From an uncultured Alphaproteobacteria bacterium (GTDB lineage: Bacteria > Pseudomonadota > Alphaproteobacteria > Rhizobiales > Rhizobiaceae), in NCBI GenBank assembly GCA_929200315.1, contig CAKMZB010000010.1:1-64000 (forward strand): a stretch of DNA of 64,000 bases, read 5' to 3'. Below, piece after piece: positions 36,801-45,074 of this stretch. Within the stretch, counting starts at the first letter, position 1, and each line of letters begins with the position of its first letter. A program made the position numbers and the translations under genes. The notes under the pieces were generated by a model. The model did not search any database, was not told where the DNA came from, and was given only the letters and a program-made list of their open reading frames with translations.

Positions 36801-36888
36801 CTCTGCGATTAAGAAGTTCCAGCGGTCGGCTGGTATTCCGGCTACCGGGAAGGTCGATGAGCGGCTGATGCGGGCTCTTCGCGCCTAG
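33871..36888 (+). CDS. PodJ-like polar localisation protein (coiled coil, Sel1 repeats, peptidoglycan-binding)
   Basis: 1005 residues from ATG 33871. The cytoplasmic N-terminal 600 residues are long coiled coils, with repeated LEERLEHVQGKIDQL-type heptads and acidic linkers. One transmembrane segment lies at about 618-637 (ILVAAAAVLLALSAYQGYQLV). The periplasmic part has Sel1/TPR repeats at about 737-897 (ALYELGTRYSNGEGVEKNLKEA, cited in part) and a PG-binding-1 domain at about 948-1003 (IQVILNNKGFLVGAPDGVMG-like). This order matches PodJ of Caulobacter and Agrobacterium, a pole-organising scaffold. A near-CtrA site (TTAA-N7-TTTA) lies at 33777-33791. Confidence 0.75.
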   Translation: MSAAAFPLPSQNRDALRVENLRRAISSIESRLGGLNNERTPDTPISAPAMRAFGAMPDQNIRADDSVGRIARQMEGLRRELAELRADKQSVGHGIGPAAFNKAVFQLQQGMDDAAVRDERHQSLIATRLERLGESLAEVETAAFNSSQRQEKVFSDKLDDIRQTVGDLPGALSLNRLEERLEHVQGKIDQLTKAADASIIAQQRMIEARENAVAREDLTQIETRLDEIARAVIAASSAGSFDETPPQIDLPGIDRIEAQVAELSRTVDRIADVQDEGLGHRLPDLGGLEGQLAKLSSRLESFSVQQTENDTLSQIEQQIQALAGRVETRPNDALNAIEKKMGELARSVEKVTSVPAATPDLGHLDKRLADVTRALATSQPSADPVQMQAFLSQIEGEFARTASATAVEAAQAAAERVLATRSGDQTLQALSEDLKILRHLAENDSHQTVQITRTLQALADRLENFEVAPAPISYDVEELNRPHELETAPLEEAVHVDDPVDDAIAQANAVREAAQLDTAELNGDLSTVEELEEAFRNEELLEPGTVPADVLDDAEEPEMEPAPDIKSDAVAAARRALQATSDEVAAIDENEARAPRNRRERRAAKAATKVKGRSTWHRPILVAAAAVLLALSAYQGYQLVEGADPRHAAIEETSVRIMTIKDEARPGVSLDDQAPVAENIPASDPAPISVSTPSRAPQVTPADVPAISNTDNIVTGAIQRETFDLPASIGTATFVAAANAGNPSALYELGTRYSNGEGVEKNLKEAAKWMQKAAEAGFAPAQYSYGSMLQKGLGVETDLPAAARWYGRASQQGNARAIHNLAFLAVRSARKDVPEDMEKAVAWFNEAANFGLKDSQFNLGIVHGRGIGGVEKNPVEAYKWFAIAAKSGDQKAIDRRDEIKADLTAEQLKAAQAEVDVWAAQPLNEEANSIAIPDAWRGAASAETTLEPDVVKEVQVILNNKGFLVGAPDGVMGERTLSAIKKFQRSAGIPATGKVDERLMRALRA

Positions 36889-37033
36889 CAAGCGCTTACA
36901 TTTCCCTTAGAAGTGAATTGACTTGGGCCGACTGCAGGCGCAAGAGCGGCTCTGTGCCGGGTAAGCGCAAGCCCCGGCTTTCGGTCGTCTGGCTGCAGGC
37001 GGAAAGTTGTGTGGACATGCGGGGCAGGGGCGT

Positions 37034-37957
37034 TTGAATCTCTACCTTCCCATCGCGGAAATGTCGGTCAACGTCCTCGTTCTCTTTTCAATGGGCGCAG
37101 GCGTTGGTTTTCTGTCGGGCATGTTTGGCGTGGGGGGGGGCTTCCTGATGACGCCGCTTCTCATATTCTACAACATCCCCCCGGCAGTCGCGGTCGCAAC
37201 GGAGGCGAACCAGATTGTCGCCTCGTCATTTTCCGGTGCGCTCGCCCATTTCAGGCGCGGCACGGTCGATATCAAGCTCGGCATCTTTCTGCTGATCGGC
37301 GGTATTGCAGGTTCAGCACTGGGTGTTGTGATCTTCGCGCAGTTGCGGGAAGCCGGGCAGCTCGACCTCATCATTTCCATTCTCTACGTGGTCTTCCTCG
37401 GCACAATCGGCACGTTGATGGTGGTTGAGAGCCTCAACGCCATCCGCAAAAGTCGCAAGCAGCCAGAGGCGGCGATGCCGCGCACCCGTCATGCGGGCTG
37501 GATCATGCGGCTGCCCTTTAAAATGCGGTTCCGCCGTTCGCAGCTTTATATCAGCGTTATTCCGGTACTCGTTTTGGGCGCTCTGGTGGGTATCCTCGCT
37601 TCTATCATGGGTGTTGGCGGCGGCTTCATCATGGTCCCCGCGATGATCTACATCCTGCGTGTGCCTACCAATGTCGTGATCGGCACTTCGCTTTTCCAGA
37701 TTATGTTTGTGACGGCCTTTACGACCGTTGCCCAGTCCACCGCCAACCAAACGGTGGATGTGGTCCTGGCCCTTATTCTTATGGTTGGCGGCGTGATCGG
37801 GGCCCAGTTTGGTGCCCGGGCGGGAGCTAAGCTGAAGGGTGAACAATTGCGCGCATTGCTTGGCCTCATCGTCCTCGTTGTTTGCGCCCGCCTTGGCTAC
37901 GATCTCATTGCCACACCGGCGGAGTTGTTCTCCATCGGATCGGTGGGGGGACACTGA
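37034..37957 (+). CDS. TauE/SafE-family membrane transporter
   Basis: 307 residues if the TTG at 37034 is used (MNLYLPIAEMSVNV after an AGGGGCG site); in-frame TTG 37007 would add nine poorly conserved residues. About eight transmembrane segments in two homologous halves, each with the family's glycine motif: GFLSGMFGVGGGFLMTPLL and GILASIMGVGGGFIMVPAM. TauE/SafE proteins export sulfite or organosulfonates across the inner membrane. The stop overlaps the next start as TGATG, coupling it to the TIGR02186 gene. Confidence 0.85.
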   Translation: MNLYLPIAEMSVNVLVLFSMGAGVGFLSGMFGVGGGFLMTPLLIFYNIPPAVAVATEANQIVASSFSGALAHFRRGTVDIKLGIFLLIGGIAGSALGVVIFAQLREAGQLDLIISILYVVFLGTIGTLMVVESLNAIRKSRKQPEAAMPRTRHAGWIMRLPFKMRFRRSQLYISVIPVLVLGALVGILASIMGVGGGFIMVPAMIYILRVPTNVVIGTSLFQIMFVTAFTTVAQSTANQTVDVVLALILMVGGVIGAQFGARAGAKLKGEQLRALLGLIVLVVCARLGYDLIATPAELFSIGSVGGH

Positions 37958-38733
37958 TGGTTCGTGCAATTCTACCTTTTGTTTTTGCCGCTCTTGTTGC
38001 GCTCCCCACCAGGGCGCAGCAGGGCGATGTGCAGATCGGCCTCGCCGATGACGCCATTGTCATTTCCTCCAATTTTTCCGGCACCGACGTCGTCGTCTTT
38101 GGCTCCATTGAGGGGGTGGATCGGGACGTCGTGCGGGTTGGTGACTATGAGCTGGTCGTCGTTCTTGCAGGCCCACGCGAAGAGGTGACGGTGCGCGAAA
38201 AGCAGCGCCGTGCCGGGGTCTGGGTGAACGGCTCGGGCATTCGCTTTGCAAACGTCCCTTCGTCCTATTCTATTGCCAGTTCGGCACCGCTTGAGACAAT
38301 TGCTGCTCCGGACGTGCTGGAGCCTTTGCGGGTGGGATTTGAGAATATCGACGTGCAGCTCACCAGCTTCGGCCAAAATGTTGAACAGGGCCGAGCAGCC
38401 CGATCGCGGGAATCCCTGCTGCGCATCAAAGAACGGCAGGGTCTTTACCGCGCCCGTGAAGAGGGAGTTGAGTTTTTGAACCCGACACTCTTCCGTGCCC
38501 GTCTGGATGTCTCTGCAAATGTACCCATCGGTCAGCATCGCGCCCGGGCGTTTCTCTTCAGAGATCATGAATTCATCGCGGCCCGCACGGTGTTGTTGGA
38601 AGTGCGCAAGAGCGGTCTGGAACAGGCGATTTACGATCTCGCTCACCGCCAGGGCCTCCTCTACGGCTTTCTCGCTGTGCTGATGGCCATGGCCACGGGT
38701 TGGCTTGCCAGCGTAATCTTCCGCAAGGATTGA
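37957..38733 (+). CDS. TIGR02186-family exported protein
   Basis: 258 residues from ATG 37957, overlapping the previous stop by one base. Residues 1-20 are a signal peptide (LPFVFAALVALPTRA), and a C-terminal transmembrane helix (LLYGFLAVLMAMATGWLASVIF) precedes a short RKD tail, so the bulk is periplasmic and tethered. The start of the mature protein, IGLADDAIVISSNFSGTDVVVFGSIEG (cited in part), is the TIGR02186 signature. The family is confined to alphaproteobacteria and found beside TauE/SafE genes. The function is unknown; a partner of the transporter is likely. Confidence 0.8.
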   Translation: MVRAILPFVFAALVALPTRAQQGDVQIGLADDAIVISSNFSGTDVVVFGSIEGVDRDVVRVGDYELVVVLAGPREEVTVREKQRRAGVWVNGSGIRFANVPSSYSIASSAPLETIAAPDVLEPLRVGFENIDVQLTSFGQNVEQGRAARSRESLLRIKERQGLYRAREEGVEFLNPTLFRARLDVSANVPIGQHRARAFLFRDHEFIAARTVLLEVRKSGLEQAIYDLAHRQGLLYGFLAVLMAMATGWLASVIFRKD

Positions 38734-38912
38734 GCTTAAGCTGATACGGCTTCAACAAGTGGATCGCGGAGCGCCGCCTGAGGCCTCCCTCTGATCAGAC
38801 TTATCGCCTTTGCGGCTTGTGCCGGGAGTTTTGCTTTGCTGGCGCTCTGGGTTTGGCAGTCTGGCAAGACGGGCCCCTTCCGCAACGGTTCACGCAATTT
38901 CGCCTGACTATC

Positions 38913-39008
38913 ATGGACACGGTTTGCCTCTTGCTCATCCTTGCCGTTACCGCGACAATTGCGGGCACGGCCTTGAGCGCCGACAGGGGCCGTTTGGCGG
39001 CTGGATGA
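38913..39008 (+). CDS. Possible 31-residue membrane peptide
   Basis: ATG 38913 opens MDTVCLLLILAVTATIAGTALSADRGRLAAG, cited here in part as one hydrophobic helix plus a short tail. There is no clear ribosome-binding site. A second hydrophobic stretch just upstream in another frame (residues LLALWVWQSGKTGPF, stop at 38908-38910) lacks a standard start codon. Either could be real or accidental; the interval 38734-39029 is otherwise empty. Confidence 0.25.
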   Translation: MDTVCLLLILAVTATIAGTALSADRGRLAAG

Positions 39009-39029
39009 TTCTCTAAAGGACGCTACCAA

Positions 39030-39302
39030 ATGGCTGGACCCGTGACTCGTTTTCTTGGTGGCTCGCCTGGCGCGGTACTCCTGCGGCTGGTCATCCTGTC
39101 GCTTATTGTTGGCTTCATCATGCACTGGTTCGGCCTCTACCCGGCGGATATCCTGCGTTGGCTGCTGGACATGGTGGATTATATCTACCGCAAAGGTTTT
39201 GCCTTCTTTGGCGAGATCGTTGGTTACATCCTTCTCGGCGCCGTCATTGTTGTACCTATCTTTCTCATATCGCGGCTGATGAAATCCGGCAGCAGGCGCT
39301 AG
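39030..39302 (+). CDS. DUF6460-type small membrane protein
   Basis: 90 residues from ATG 39030, after AAAGGACGCTACC. Two transmembrane helices (LLRLVILSLIVGFIMHWF and GEIVGYILLGAVIVVPIFLI) are joined by DILRWLLDMVDYIYRKG, the pattern of the alphaproteobacterial DUF6460 family. It ends six bases before the TTG start of the MATE gene, so co-expression is likely. The function is unknown. Confidence 0.7.
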   Translation: MAGPVTRFLGGSPGAVLLRLVILSLIVGFIMHWFGLYPADILRWLLDMVDYIYRKGFAFFGEIVGYILLGAVIVVPIFLISRLMKSGSRR

Positions 39303-39308
39303 ACTCTT

Positions 39309-40640
39309 TTGGCTGAACTGAAGCAGCGGCGGGAATTCACGGTCACCAACCGTCTCGTTCTGTCCCTCGCGATCCCGACAACGCTTGCCTATCTCTCCAC
39401 ACCGCTGATTGGCATCGTCGATACCGGCGTTGTTGGACAACTCGGCGATGCTGCGCTGTTGGGTGGTCTCGCTATCGGCGCGGTGCTTTTCGACATTCTC
39501 TTTTCCAGTTTCAACTTTCTGCGCGCCTCTACCGTGGCTTTGGTGGCGCAGGCCCTGGGCGAAGGGGAAGAGGAGCGGCAAAAGGTTGTGTTGCTGCGCG
39601 CGCTGTTGCTCTCGGCCACCATCGGACTGGTTGCCCTTGCTCTTGGGCCTTTGGTGCTGCGCCTTGGGCTCTGGGCGATGGATGCTTCGGGGGCTGTAGC
39701 GTCGGCAGTGGCGATCTATTTCGGCATTCGCATTCTCTGTGCGCCGGTGACGCTGGTGAACTATGCGATCCTTGGCTGGGCGCTGGGGCTTGGGCGTGGC
39801 GGACTCGGTCTCTTCCTACAAACCGTACTGAACGGCACCAATATCGCCCTCTCCATCTATATGGGCCTTAGTCTTGGGTGGGGCCTTGCCGGCGTTGCCT
39901 GGGCGACGGTCATTGCTGAAGCGCTCGCTGCGCTTGTGGGCCTTTCAATCGCCTGGTGGTCGACCCGCCAATATGATTGGCCCAACGTCGCCCGCATCTT
40001 TGATCGCGTGGCCCTTCTGCAGCTCTTTGCAGTCAACCGTGACATTATGATCCGCACGTTCTGCCTGCTTTTTTCCTTCGCCTTCTTTACCGCTCAGAGC
40101 GCCCGGTTTGGCGAAGCAACGCTGGCGGCCAATGCGGTGCTGATGCATTTCTTCCTGTTGTCTGGCTATTTTTTGGACGGTTTTGCCACTGCCGCCGAGC
40201 AGCTTGCGGGCCGAGCAGTCGGTGCGCGCTATCGCCCGGCCTTTGACCGCACGGTAAAGCTCACGCTGCTCTGGGGTCTTGTCCTGGCGGGGTGCGCAAC
40301 CACCATCTATCTCCTCACCGGTCCAGTGGTGATCAACATTCTCACCACAGCGCCGGAAGTGCGCAAGATCGCCCATATATATCTACCATGGGCTGCGGTG
40401 ACGGCGCTTGCTGGCTTAGTGGCGTTCCAGATGGATGGGGTTTTCATTGGCGCGACCTGGTCCTCCGACATGCGCAACATGATGCTGCTGTCGGTTGTGA
40501 TTTACCTTTTGGTCTGGTGGTTTGCGGTACCGGTCTTGGGCAATCATGGTTTGTGGCTGGCACTCAACGTTTTCCTCGCAGTGCGAGGGATTACTCTCTA
40601 TGCGCGCCTGCCCGCGCGGCGACGGCAGAGCTTCGGCTAA
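39309..40640 (+). CDS. MATE-family efflux transporter (DinF-like)
   Basis: 443 residues from a TTG start at 39309. Twelve transmembrane segments in two pseudo-repeats. The start TNRLVLSLAIPTTLAYLSTPL and the IGIVDTGVVGQLGDAALLGG segment are typical of the DinF branch of MATE proteins. These are Na+ or H+ antiporters for cationic drugs or metabolites. The second half opens with the MIRTFCLLFSFAFFTAQSARFG helix. The substrate is not predictable. Confidence 0.9.
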   Translation: MAELKQRREFTVTNRLVLSLAIPTTLAYLSTPLIGIVDTGVVGQLGDAALLGGLAIGAVLFDILFSSFNFLRASTVALVAQALGEGEEERQKVVLLRALLLSATIGLVALALGPLVLRLGLWAMDASGAVASAVAIYFGIRILCAPVTLVNYAILGWALGLGRGGLGLFLQTVLNGTNIALSIYMGLSLGWGLAGVAWATVIAEALAALVGLSIAWWSTRQYDWPNVARIFDRVALLQLFAVNRDIMIRTFCLLFSFAFFTAQSARFGEATLAANAVLMHFFLLSGYFLDGFATAAEQLAGRAVGARYRPAFDRTVKLTLLWGLVLAGCATTIYLLTGPVVINILTTAPEVRKIAHIYLPWAAVTALAGLVAFQMDGVFIGATWSSDMRNMMLLSVVIYLLVWWFAVPVLGNHGLWLALNVFLAVRGITLYARLPARRRQSFG

Positions 40641-41698
40641 AGCGCGCGACCTGCCCAGTCCGCTGTTTCGGTGCCGACGATGTCGTTGATGGAGGCGAGA
40701 TTTTCAGCATCACAATGGTGCGAAAAGCCCTTGGCGATGGCGTCTGCCAGGCCCGGCCCTTCATAGACAAGCGCAGTGTAAAACTGCACCAGGCTTGCAC
40801 CAGCTTGCATCTTGGCAAGAGCCTGTTGTGCGGAACCGACACCGCCAACACCGATCACCGGCATCGCGCCTTCCAACGCCTCCACCATCCGCGCAAGGAC
40901 AATCGTAGAGCGCTCAAAGAGCGGTGCTCCAGAAAGGCCGCCTGCCTCGCCACGGTGAGCACTCCTTAGTCCATCACGGGATAGGGTGGTGTTTGAGACG
41001 ATGAGCGCATTCATAGTGCTCGCCTTCAATACATCGGCGATTGCCGAGATGGCGTCGGCATCGAGGTCCGGGGCGATCTTCACGAAGATCGGGACGGCCG
41101 CATCGCCTCGCGCGTCCGCTACACGCAAAAGCAGGTCGGAAAGAGGTGCAGTAGCCTGAAGGCCGCGCAGGCCGGGGGTGTTGGGGGAGGAGATGTTGAC
41201 GGTCAGGTAATCCGCCATTGGCGCAAATCGGCGCACGCCCGCCTCGTAGTCAGCGGCAAAATCTTCGCTCTCTTTGTTGGCTCCGATATTGATGCCGAGC
41301 ACACCCGCACGTTTGCTCAGCCTCGCCAAACGCTGCGCCACCAGATCGGCACCTTCGGAATTGAAGCCATATCGATTGATGACGGCGTAGTCCTCGGTCA
41401 AACGAAAGACGCGGGGCCTGGGGTTGCCGGGTTGAGGGCGCGGCGTAACTGTGCCGATTTCCACATGGCCAAAACCCGCCTTCCACATAGTGTCCGGCAC
41501 CTCGCCGCCCTTGTCATAGCCAGCCGCAAGGCCAAGCGGGTTGGCAAAGTTGAGGCCGCAAAGCTTGATCGCAAGGCGCGGATCTCCATGCACGGATGTC
41601 GGCAGCAGCCCAGCCTTGGCGGCCTCAATGGAAAGCCTGTGGGCACGTTCGGCATTGAGGCCGAAGAGCACTGGGCGGATAGCGCGGTAGAGACTCAT
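40637..41698 (-). CDS. pyrD: Dihydroorotate dehydrogenase (quinone), class 2
   Basis: 353 residues from ATG 41698 (MSLYRAIRPVLFGLNAERAH); the frame continues to 41821 without need. An N-terminal amphipathic helix pair for membrane/quinone contact is typical of class 2. FMN and substrate motifs are present: GFGHVEIGTVTPRPQPGNP, then NISSPNTPGLRGLQ with the catalytic Ser, and KIAPDLD. It oxidises dihydroorotate in pyrimidine synthesis. The start overlaps the upstream DUF952 stop by four bases, and its own 3' end overlaps the convergent MATE gene by four. Confidence 0.95.
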   Translation of the reverse strand: MSLYRAIRPVLFGLNAERAHRLSIEAAKAGLLPTSVHGDPRLAIKLCGLNFANPLGLAAGYDKGGEVPDTMWKAGFGHVEIGTVTPRPQPGNPRPRVFRLTEDYAVINRYGFNSEGADLVAQRLARLSKRAGVLGINIGANKESEDFAADYEAGVRRFAPMADYLTVNISSPNTPGLRGLQATAPLSDLLLRVADARGDAAVPIFVKIAPDLDADAISAIADVLKASTMNALIVSNTTLSRDGLRSAHRGEAGGLSGAPLFERSTIVLARMVEALEGAMPVIGVGGVGSAQQALAKMQAGASLVQFYTALVYEGPGLADAIAKGFSHHCDAENLASINDIVGTETADWAGRAL

Positions 41699-42042
41699 TG
41701 GGCAAGCGGCAATTGGTGAACACCGTGCACCAAAGGCATGGGTCGTGCCCACTCCACATGAGTAAGATCGAGCGGGGAATAGAGATGCGGGAAGAGTGCG
41801 CCGCCTCGCGACGGTTCCCATTTCAAGGCCTGGCCGAGACCTTCTGAACGCACGGCAACGAGCAGCAGATCGTCCTGTCCGGCGAAATGTTTTGCTGCCG
41901 TTTCTGCCGCCTGACCGCGGGTTGAAAAGTGAATGTAGCCGTCCTCCAGATCAATGGGTGCTCCGTCGAAACGGTGGGCCGCTTCGGCTCTTTCCCAAGC
42001 CTTGCGCGGGGTGATCTTGTAGATGAACGGATCGGCGTTCAT
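41695..42042 (-). CDS. DUF952 protein
   Basis: 115 residues from ATG 42042. The DUF952 pattern is clear: FIYKITPRKAWERAEA, DGYIHFSTRGQAAETAAKHFAG, then LLLVAVRSEGLGQALKWEPSRGG and a C-terminal FPHLYSPLDL. This small family shares a fold with ADP-ribosyltransferase-like proteins, but its activity is not known to me. It is translationally coupled to pyrD (ATGA overlap at 41695-41698) and divergent from the next gene. Confidence 0.85.
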   Translation of the reverse strand: MNADPFIYKITPRKAWERAEAAHRFDGAPIDLEDGYIHFSTRGQAAETAAKHFAGQDDLLLVAVRSEGLGQALKWEPSRGGALFPHLYSPLDLTHVEWARPMPLVHGVHQLPLAQ

Positions 42043-42130
42043 GACATTGGTCTCAAACGGTGCAGCACCGGCCTGTTGCCACATTGCCCGTGCAGGAACC
42101 AGCCTGCCGCACACTTTTGGAGATGTTTCG

Positions 42131-42541
42131 ATGGTTCGTTTTTCCGTTGTTGTCTGTCTCGCGAGCCTAATCGCGACCCCGTTGGCGGCGCAGGATCGCT
42201 ACACCATCTTTGAACAAGGGGACCGCATTGTGCGTGTCGACCGACAGACCGGAGCGGTGGATTACTGCCGCCGGGCGGGCAAGCGATTGACGTGTGAACT
42301 CTCTCCTCAGGAGCGCCTTGCCTGGCAGCGGGAGATTGATCGATTGTCTGACACCGTTGCGGAACTTGAAAACCGCATTAACCGGTTGGAGCGGGATGAA
42401 GCCTTTGCTGCACCGCAAGAAAGTGAGCGCTCAAGCCTCCAGGAGATTGATGAAGCCCTCACCATGACCGAGCGGTTTATGCGCGGCTTCTTTGGTATCA
42501 TTGGCCGTCTTGAAGATGAGCGCGCGCTGCCCGGCCAATGA
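42131..42541 (+). CDS. Exported hypothetical protein with coiled coil
   Basis: 136 residues from ATG 42131. Residues 1-20 are a signal peptide (FSVVVCLASLIATPLAA). The mature protein starts QDRYTIFEQGDRIVRVDRQ and has a Cys pair (DYCRR, LTCELS) that could form a disulfide, then a coiled coil (REIDRLSDTVAELENRINRL). The C-terminal MTERFMRGFFGIIG segment is amphipathic. No family is recognised. It ends four bases from the convergent hydrolase gene. Confidence 0.6.
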   Translation: MVRFSVVVCLASLIATPLAAQDRYTIFEQGDRIVRVDRQTGAVDYCRRAGKRLTCELSPQERLAWQREIDRLSDTVAELENRINRLERDEAFAAPQESERSSLQEIDEALTMTERFMRGFFGIIGRLEDERALPGQ

Positions 42542-42544
42542 GCG

Positions 42545-43501
42545 CTACATCAGCGCTTTGAGGAAGGCGAAAGCCTTCGTGTCGCTCTTTCTTGTGATGT
42601 CGAGATCACGGAAAGCCTGGAATACATGGCAACCGCCCGGGACAATATCGAAGGTCGCGTTGCGCGCTTGTCGCTCCCACCGCGCGGCCATCTGCAGATT
42701 GTCGTCAAGGAGAATGTCCTGTGTGCCGATGCAGAAAAGCGCCGGCGGCATGCCTTCAAGGTCGCCAAAGAGCGGAGAGATGTCGGGTGCGCGCCGATCT
42801 TCGTCACCCGGCAGATAGAAGGAGCAGAAATGCTGCACATCGTCCCGTGTGAGGATTAGCCGCTGGCGGTCCCAGTGGAGGACACCCGGACCTGGCCCGA
42901 GATCGTAACACCCTGCAATGAGATTTGCACCGTGGAAGGGCATGTCGCCAAACCGGTCGCGCAGCCGCAGCAGCGTAACCGCGCTCAGATGCGCACCGGC
43001 GCTTTCCCCGCCGATGAAGAAGCGCTCGCGGCCAAGATCATGCTCGCCCTCCAACAGCCACAGCGCAGCGGTTTCGCAATCGCCTGGCGCAGCAGGATAG
43101 GGATTTTCGGGTGCGAGGCGGTATTCGACTGAAACACAATCGAGGCCGCATTCATCTGACATCTCGCGTAGTCTCACGTCCATCTCGTCCGCCGCACCCC
43201 AGGTCCAACCGCCACCATGAATGTGGAGGTATGTGCCGCGGGCCTTGCCGTCTCGATGCTTGATGATGCGCACCTCAACGTTGCGCCCGTTATGGGAAAT
43301 GCTCTCCGTTCGGGCGTTCTCATCCGGAGCTTCGGTGGGGAAGATGCTCGCCCCGGCTTTGCGTGCTTCTCTCAGCACTTCAACGGGAAAGTCCCAGGGC
43401 TCCGGTCGTTCGGCGTGCCAAGCGCGCAATTCGTCATTCCGTCTGGCGGTCTGCGGGGCAATTGTGTCTTCGTTGAAGAGCTTGGGATCGATGGTAATCA
43501 T
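42545..43501 (-). CDS. Alpha/beta hydrolase (HSL-type esterase)
   Basis: 318 residues from ATG 43501 (MITIDPKLFNEDTIAPQ). The HSL-family oxyanion motif is LHIHGGGWTWG, the nucleophile elbow is GGESAGAHLS, and the acid/His region is near IGTQDILLDDN and VPGGCHVFQAF. It hydrolyses short esters in the cytoplasm. It starts one base after the symporter stop, so it is the last gene of a three-gene operon with a symporter and its small partner; its product may be linked to the transported substrate. Confidence 0.88.
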   Translation of the reverse strand: MITIDPKLFNEDTIAPQTARRNDELRAWHAERPEPWDFPVEVLREARKAGASIFPTEAPDENARTESISHNGRNVEVRIIKHRDGKARGTYLHIHGGGWTWGAADEMDVRLREMSDECGLDCVSVEYRLAPENPYPAAPGDCETAALWLLEGEHDLGRERFFIGGESAGAHLSAVTLLRLRDRFGDMPFHGANLIAGCYDLGPGPGVLHWDRQRLILTRDDVQHFCSFYLPGDEDRRAPDISPLFGDLEGMPPALFCIGTQDILLDDNLQMAARWERQARNATFDIVPGGCHVFQAFRDLDITRKSDTKAFAFLKALM

Positions 43502-43502
43502 G

Positions 43503-45074
43503 TCAGCTTCCCTGAGGTCGGCGCAGGATGGAAAGGCGAGAGTCAATGGGCTTTCGGCCAAGGATAGCGGGCGCGAATTTACCGGTGAGAATGCAAGCAG
43601 CGCTTAGGATCTGCCCAAAGAATGCCGTTTGGAGCAGCGGCCCGTCGACAACGCCGAAGATCGCAAGACCGACAACCAACGGGCCGACCAACAGCGCGCT
43701 CGCATGGGCGAACCACGGGACGCGGGAAATCCACCCCGCCGCAACAAGCGGTACAAAAAGCCCGCTCGCGGCTAGTGAGATACCGGCAATCCAATAAGGT
43801 CCGGCAAGATCAATCGGTGCCTGCTCTGCCCCGCGCAGGTATGAAACAAGGAAAAGCCCCATGGCGATGGTGAGCATGCGAATGGAGGCCATGGATCGCT
43901 CCGATGGATCGCGGCGCTGGGTTCGGCGCAGCGCCCGGATGATGCTGGTAGAGAAGATATAGAGTGTTGCTGCCAGCGCGTTGAAGGCGGCGAGCAGTAG
44001 GGCAAAGATCGGCAACACGCCGACAAGCGGCTGCGCCTCGATGGAGCGAGCGGCGGAGGAACCTTCCATAGAAAAGGCAAACGCCGCGACCGGGAGACTT
44101 GCCAGCGCCAAAAAAACTGCGAGGGACGCCCAACCAACTGATTGTGCTGCGGCGGTGGAGTTGACGTTGAGGGCAAGGCGCGAGAGGCCCACGGGCATGG
44201 CGGCCAGGCCGGTGGTCAGCACAACGAAGGTGACCAGTTTCGACCAGACGTTTTCTGCGTCAAAGCTGAATGTGCGAGCGATGGGCAGCACAGCCACGTA
44301 CATCTCTTCCAGAAGCGGATCTGCAGCGAGGGCCGATTCCGGCAAGAAGGCCATCGCGATAGCAGGTGTGAGCAAGGTAAAAAGTACCGTCAGAGTGAAG
44401 ATGAGGTTGGTGATCAGCAGCGCTAACCAACCCCCGGAAAAGGTTGGCAGCGCGGCCAGCGCGACAATGGCGAATGCGAGGGTTGCGCGATCCAGGCCTG
44501 TAAGTGCCTGCGCCATGGCAATTGCAACGAAGGCCTCCGCCACCGCAAACATCGCCAGGGCGCTGCAAACCGTCACCAAAGCGGCAAGCCCGGTGCGCCT
44601 CGCGCCAGTGCGCCAGGTAAAGAGGCCCGGAACCGTGACGATGCCAGGGCGCTGCATGAGCGGAGCAAAGACGGCCGCCTGAATAACCAGGCCGGCCGCA
44701 ATAGCTGCGGCAAGGGTTGTTTTGCCAGTCAGGGTAAGCGCCAGCAGAGCGGCGAGCACAGCACCGCTGCACCAATCTGTAAAAGCGGAAAGGCCGATCA
44801 AAGGAGGCGGTGTCTCTCTTTCGATGGTGAAGAAAATGCTTGAGGTCAGTGTGCGTCCGAACCAGGCGGCAGCGATTATCGTGGCGATTACCAAACCTGA
44901 AAGCAGCACCGTCGCCGTTGCTGGTTCCAGCCCAAGCCTGCGCAGGAGCAGGCTTACTCCGACAGCCAGCGCAAACAGCACCGCCCCGCCCCAACCAATG
45001 GCCAGAATGCGCTTTGGCTCCACCTTGCGGGTAGTGGGCGCAACCTTGCGTGCTACTTCGCTGGCAAGGCTCAT
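43503..45074 (-). CDS. Divergent sodium:solute symporter-like permease
   Basis: 523 residues from ATG 45074, with about 13 transmembrane helices. It looks like a diverged member of the solute:sodium symporter superfamily, near the acetate/ActP (VC_2705) branch, on the basis of helix count, a preceding small membrane partner and the two-component neighbours; classical SSS signatures are weak. The loop VAVLPIARTFSFDAENVWSKL separates the halves. It overlaps the upstream gene by four bases and the hydrolase follows directly. The substrate is probably a small carboxylate, by context only. Confidence 0.55.
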   Translation of the reverse strand: MSLASEVARKVAPTTRKVEPKRILAIGWGGAVLFALAVGVSLLLRRLGLEPATATVLLSGLVIATIIAAAWFGRTLTSSIFFTIERETPPPLIGLSAFTDWCSGAVLAALLALTLTGKTTLAAAIAAGLVIQAAVFAPLMQRPGIVTVPGLFTWRTGARRTGLAALVTVCSALAMFAVAEAFVAIAMAQALTGLDRATLAFAIVALAALPTFSGGWLALLITNLIFTLTVLFTLLTPAIAMAFLPESALAADPLLEEMYVAVLPIARTFSFDAENVWSKLVTFVVLTTGLAAMPVGLSRLALNVNSTAAAQSVGWASLAVFLALASLPVAAFAFSMEGSSAARSIEAQPLVGVLPIFALLLAAFNALAATLYIFSTSIIRALRRTQRRDPSERSMASIRMLTIAMGLFLVSYLRGAEQAPIDLAGPYWIAGISLAASGLFVPLVAAGWISRVPWFAHASALLVGPLVVGLAIFGVVDGPLLQTAFFGQILSAACILTGKFAPAILGRKPIDSRLSILRRPQGS

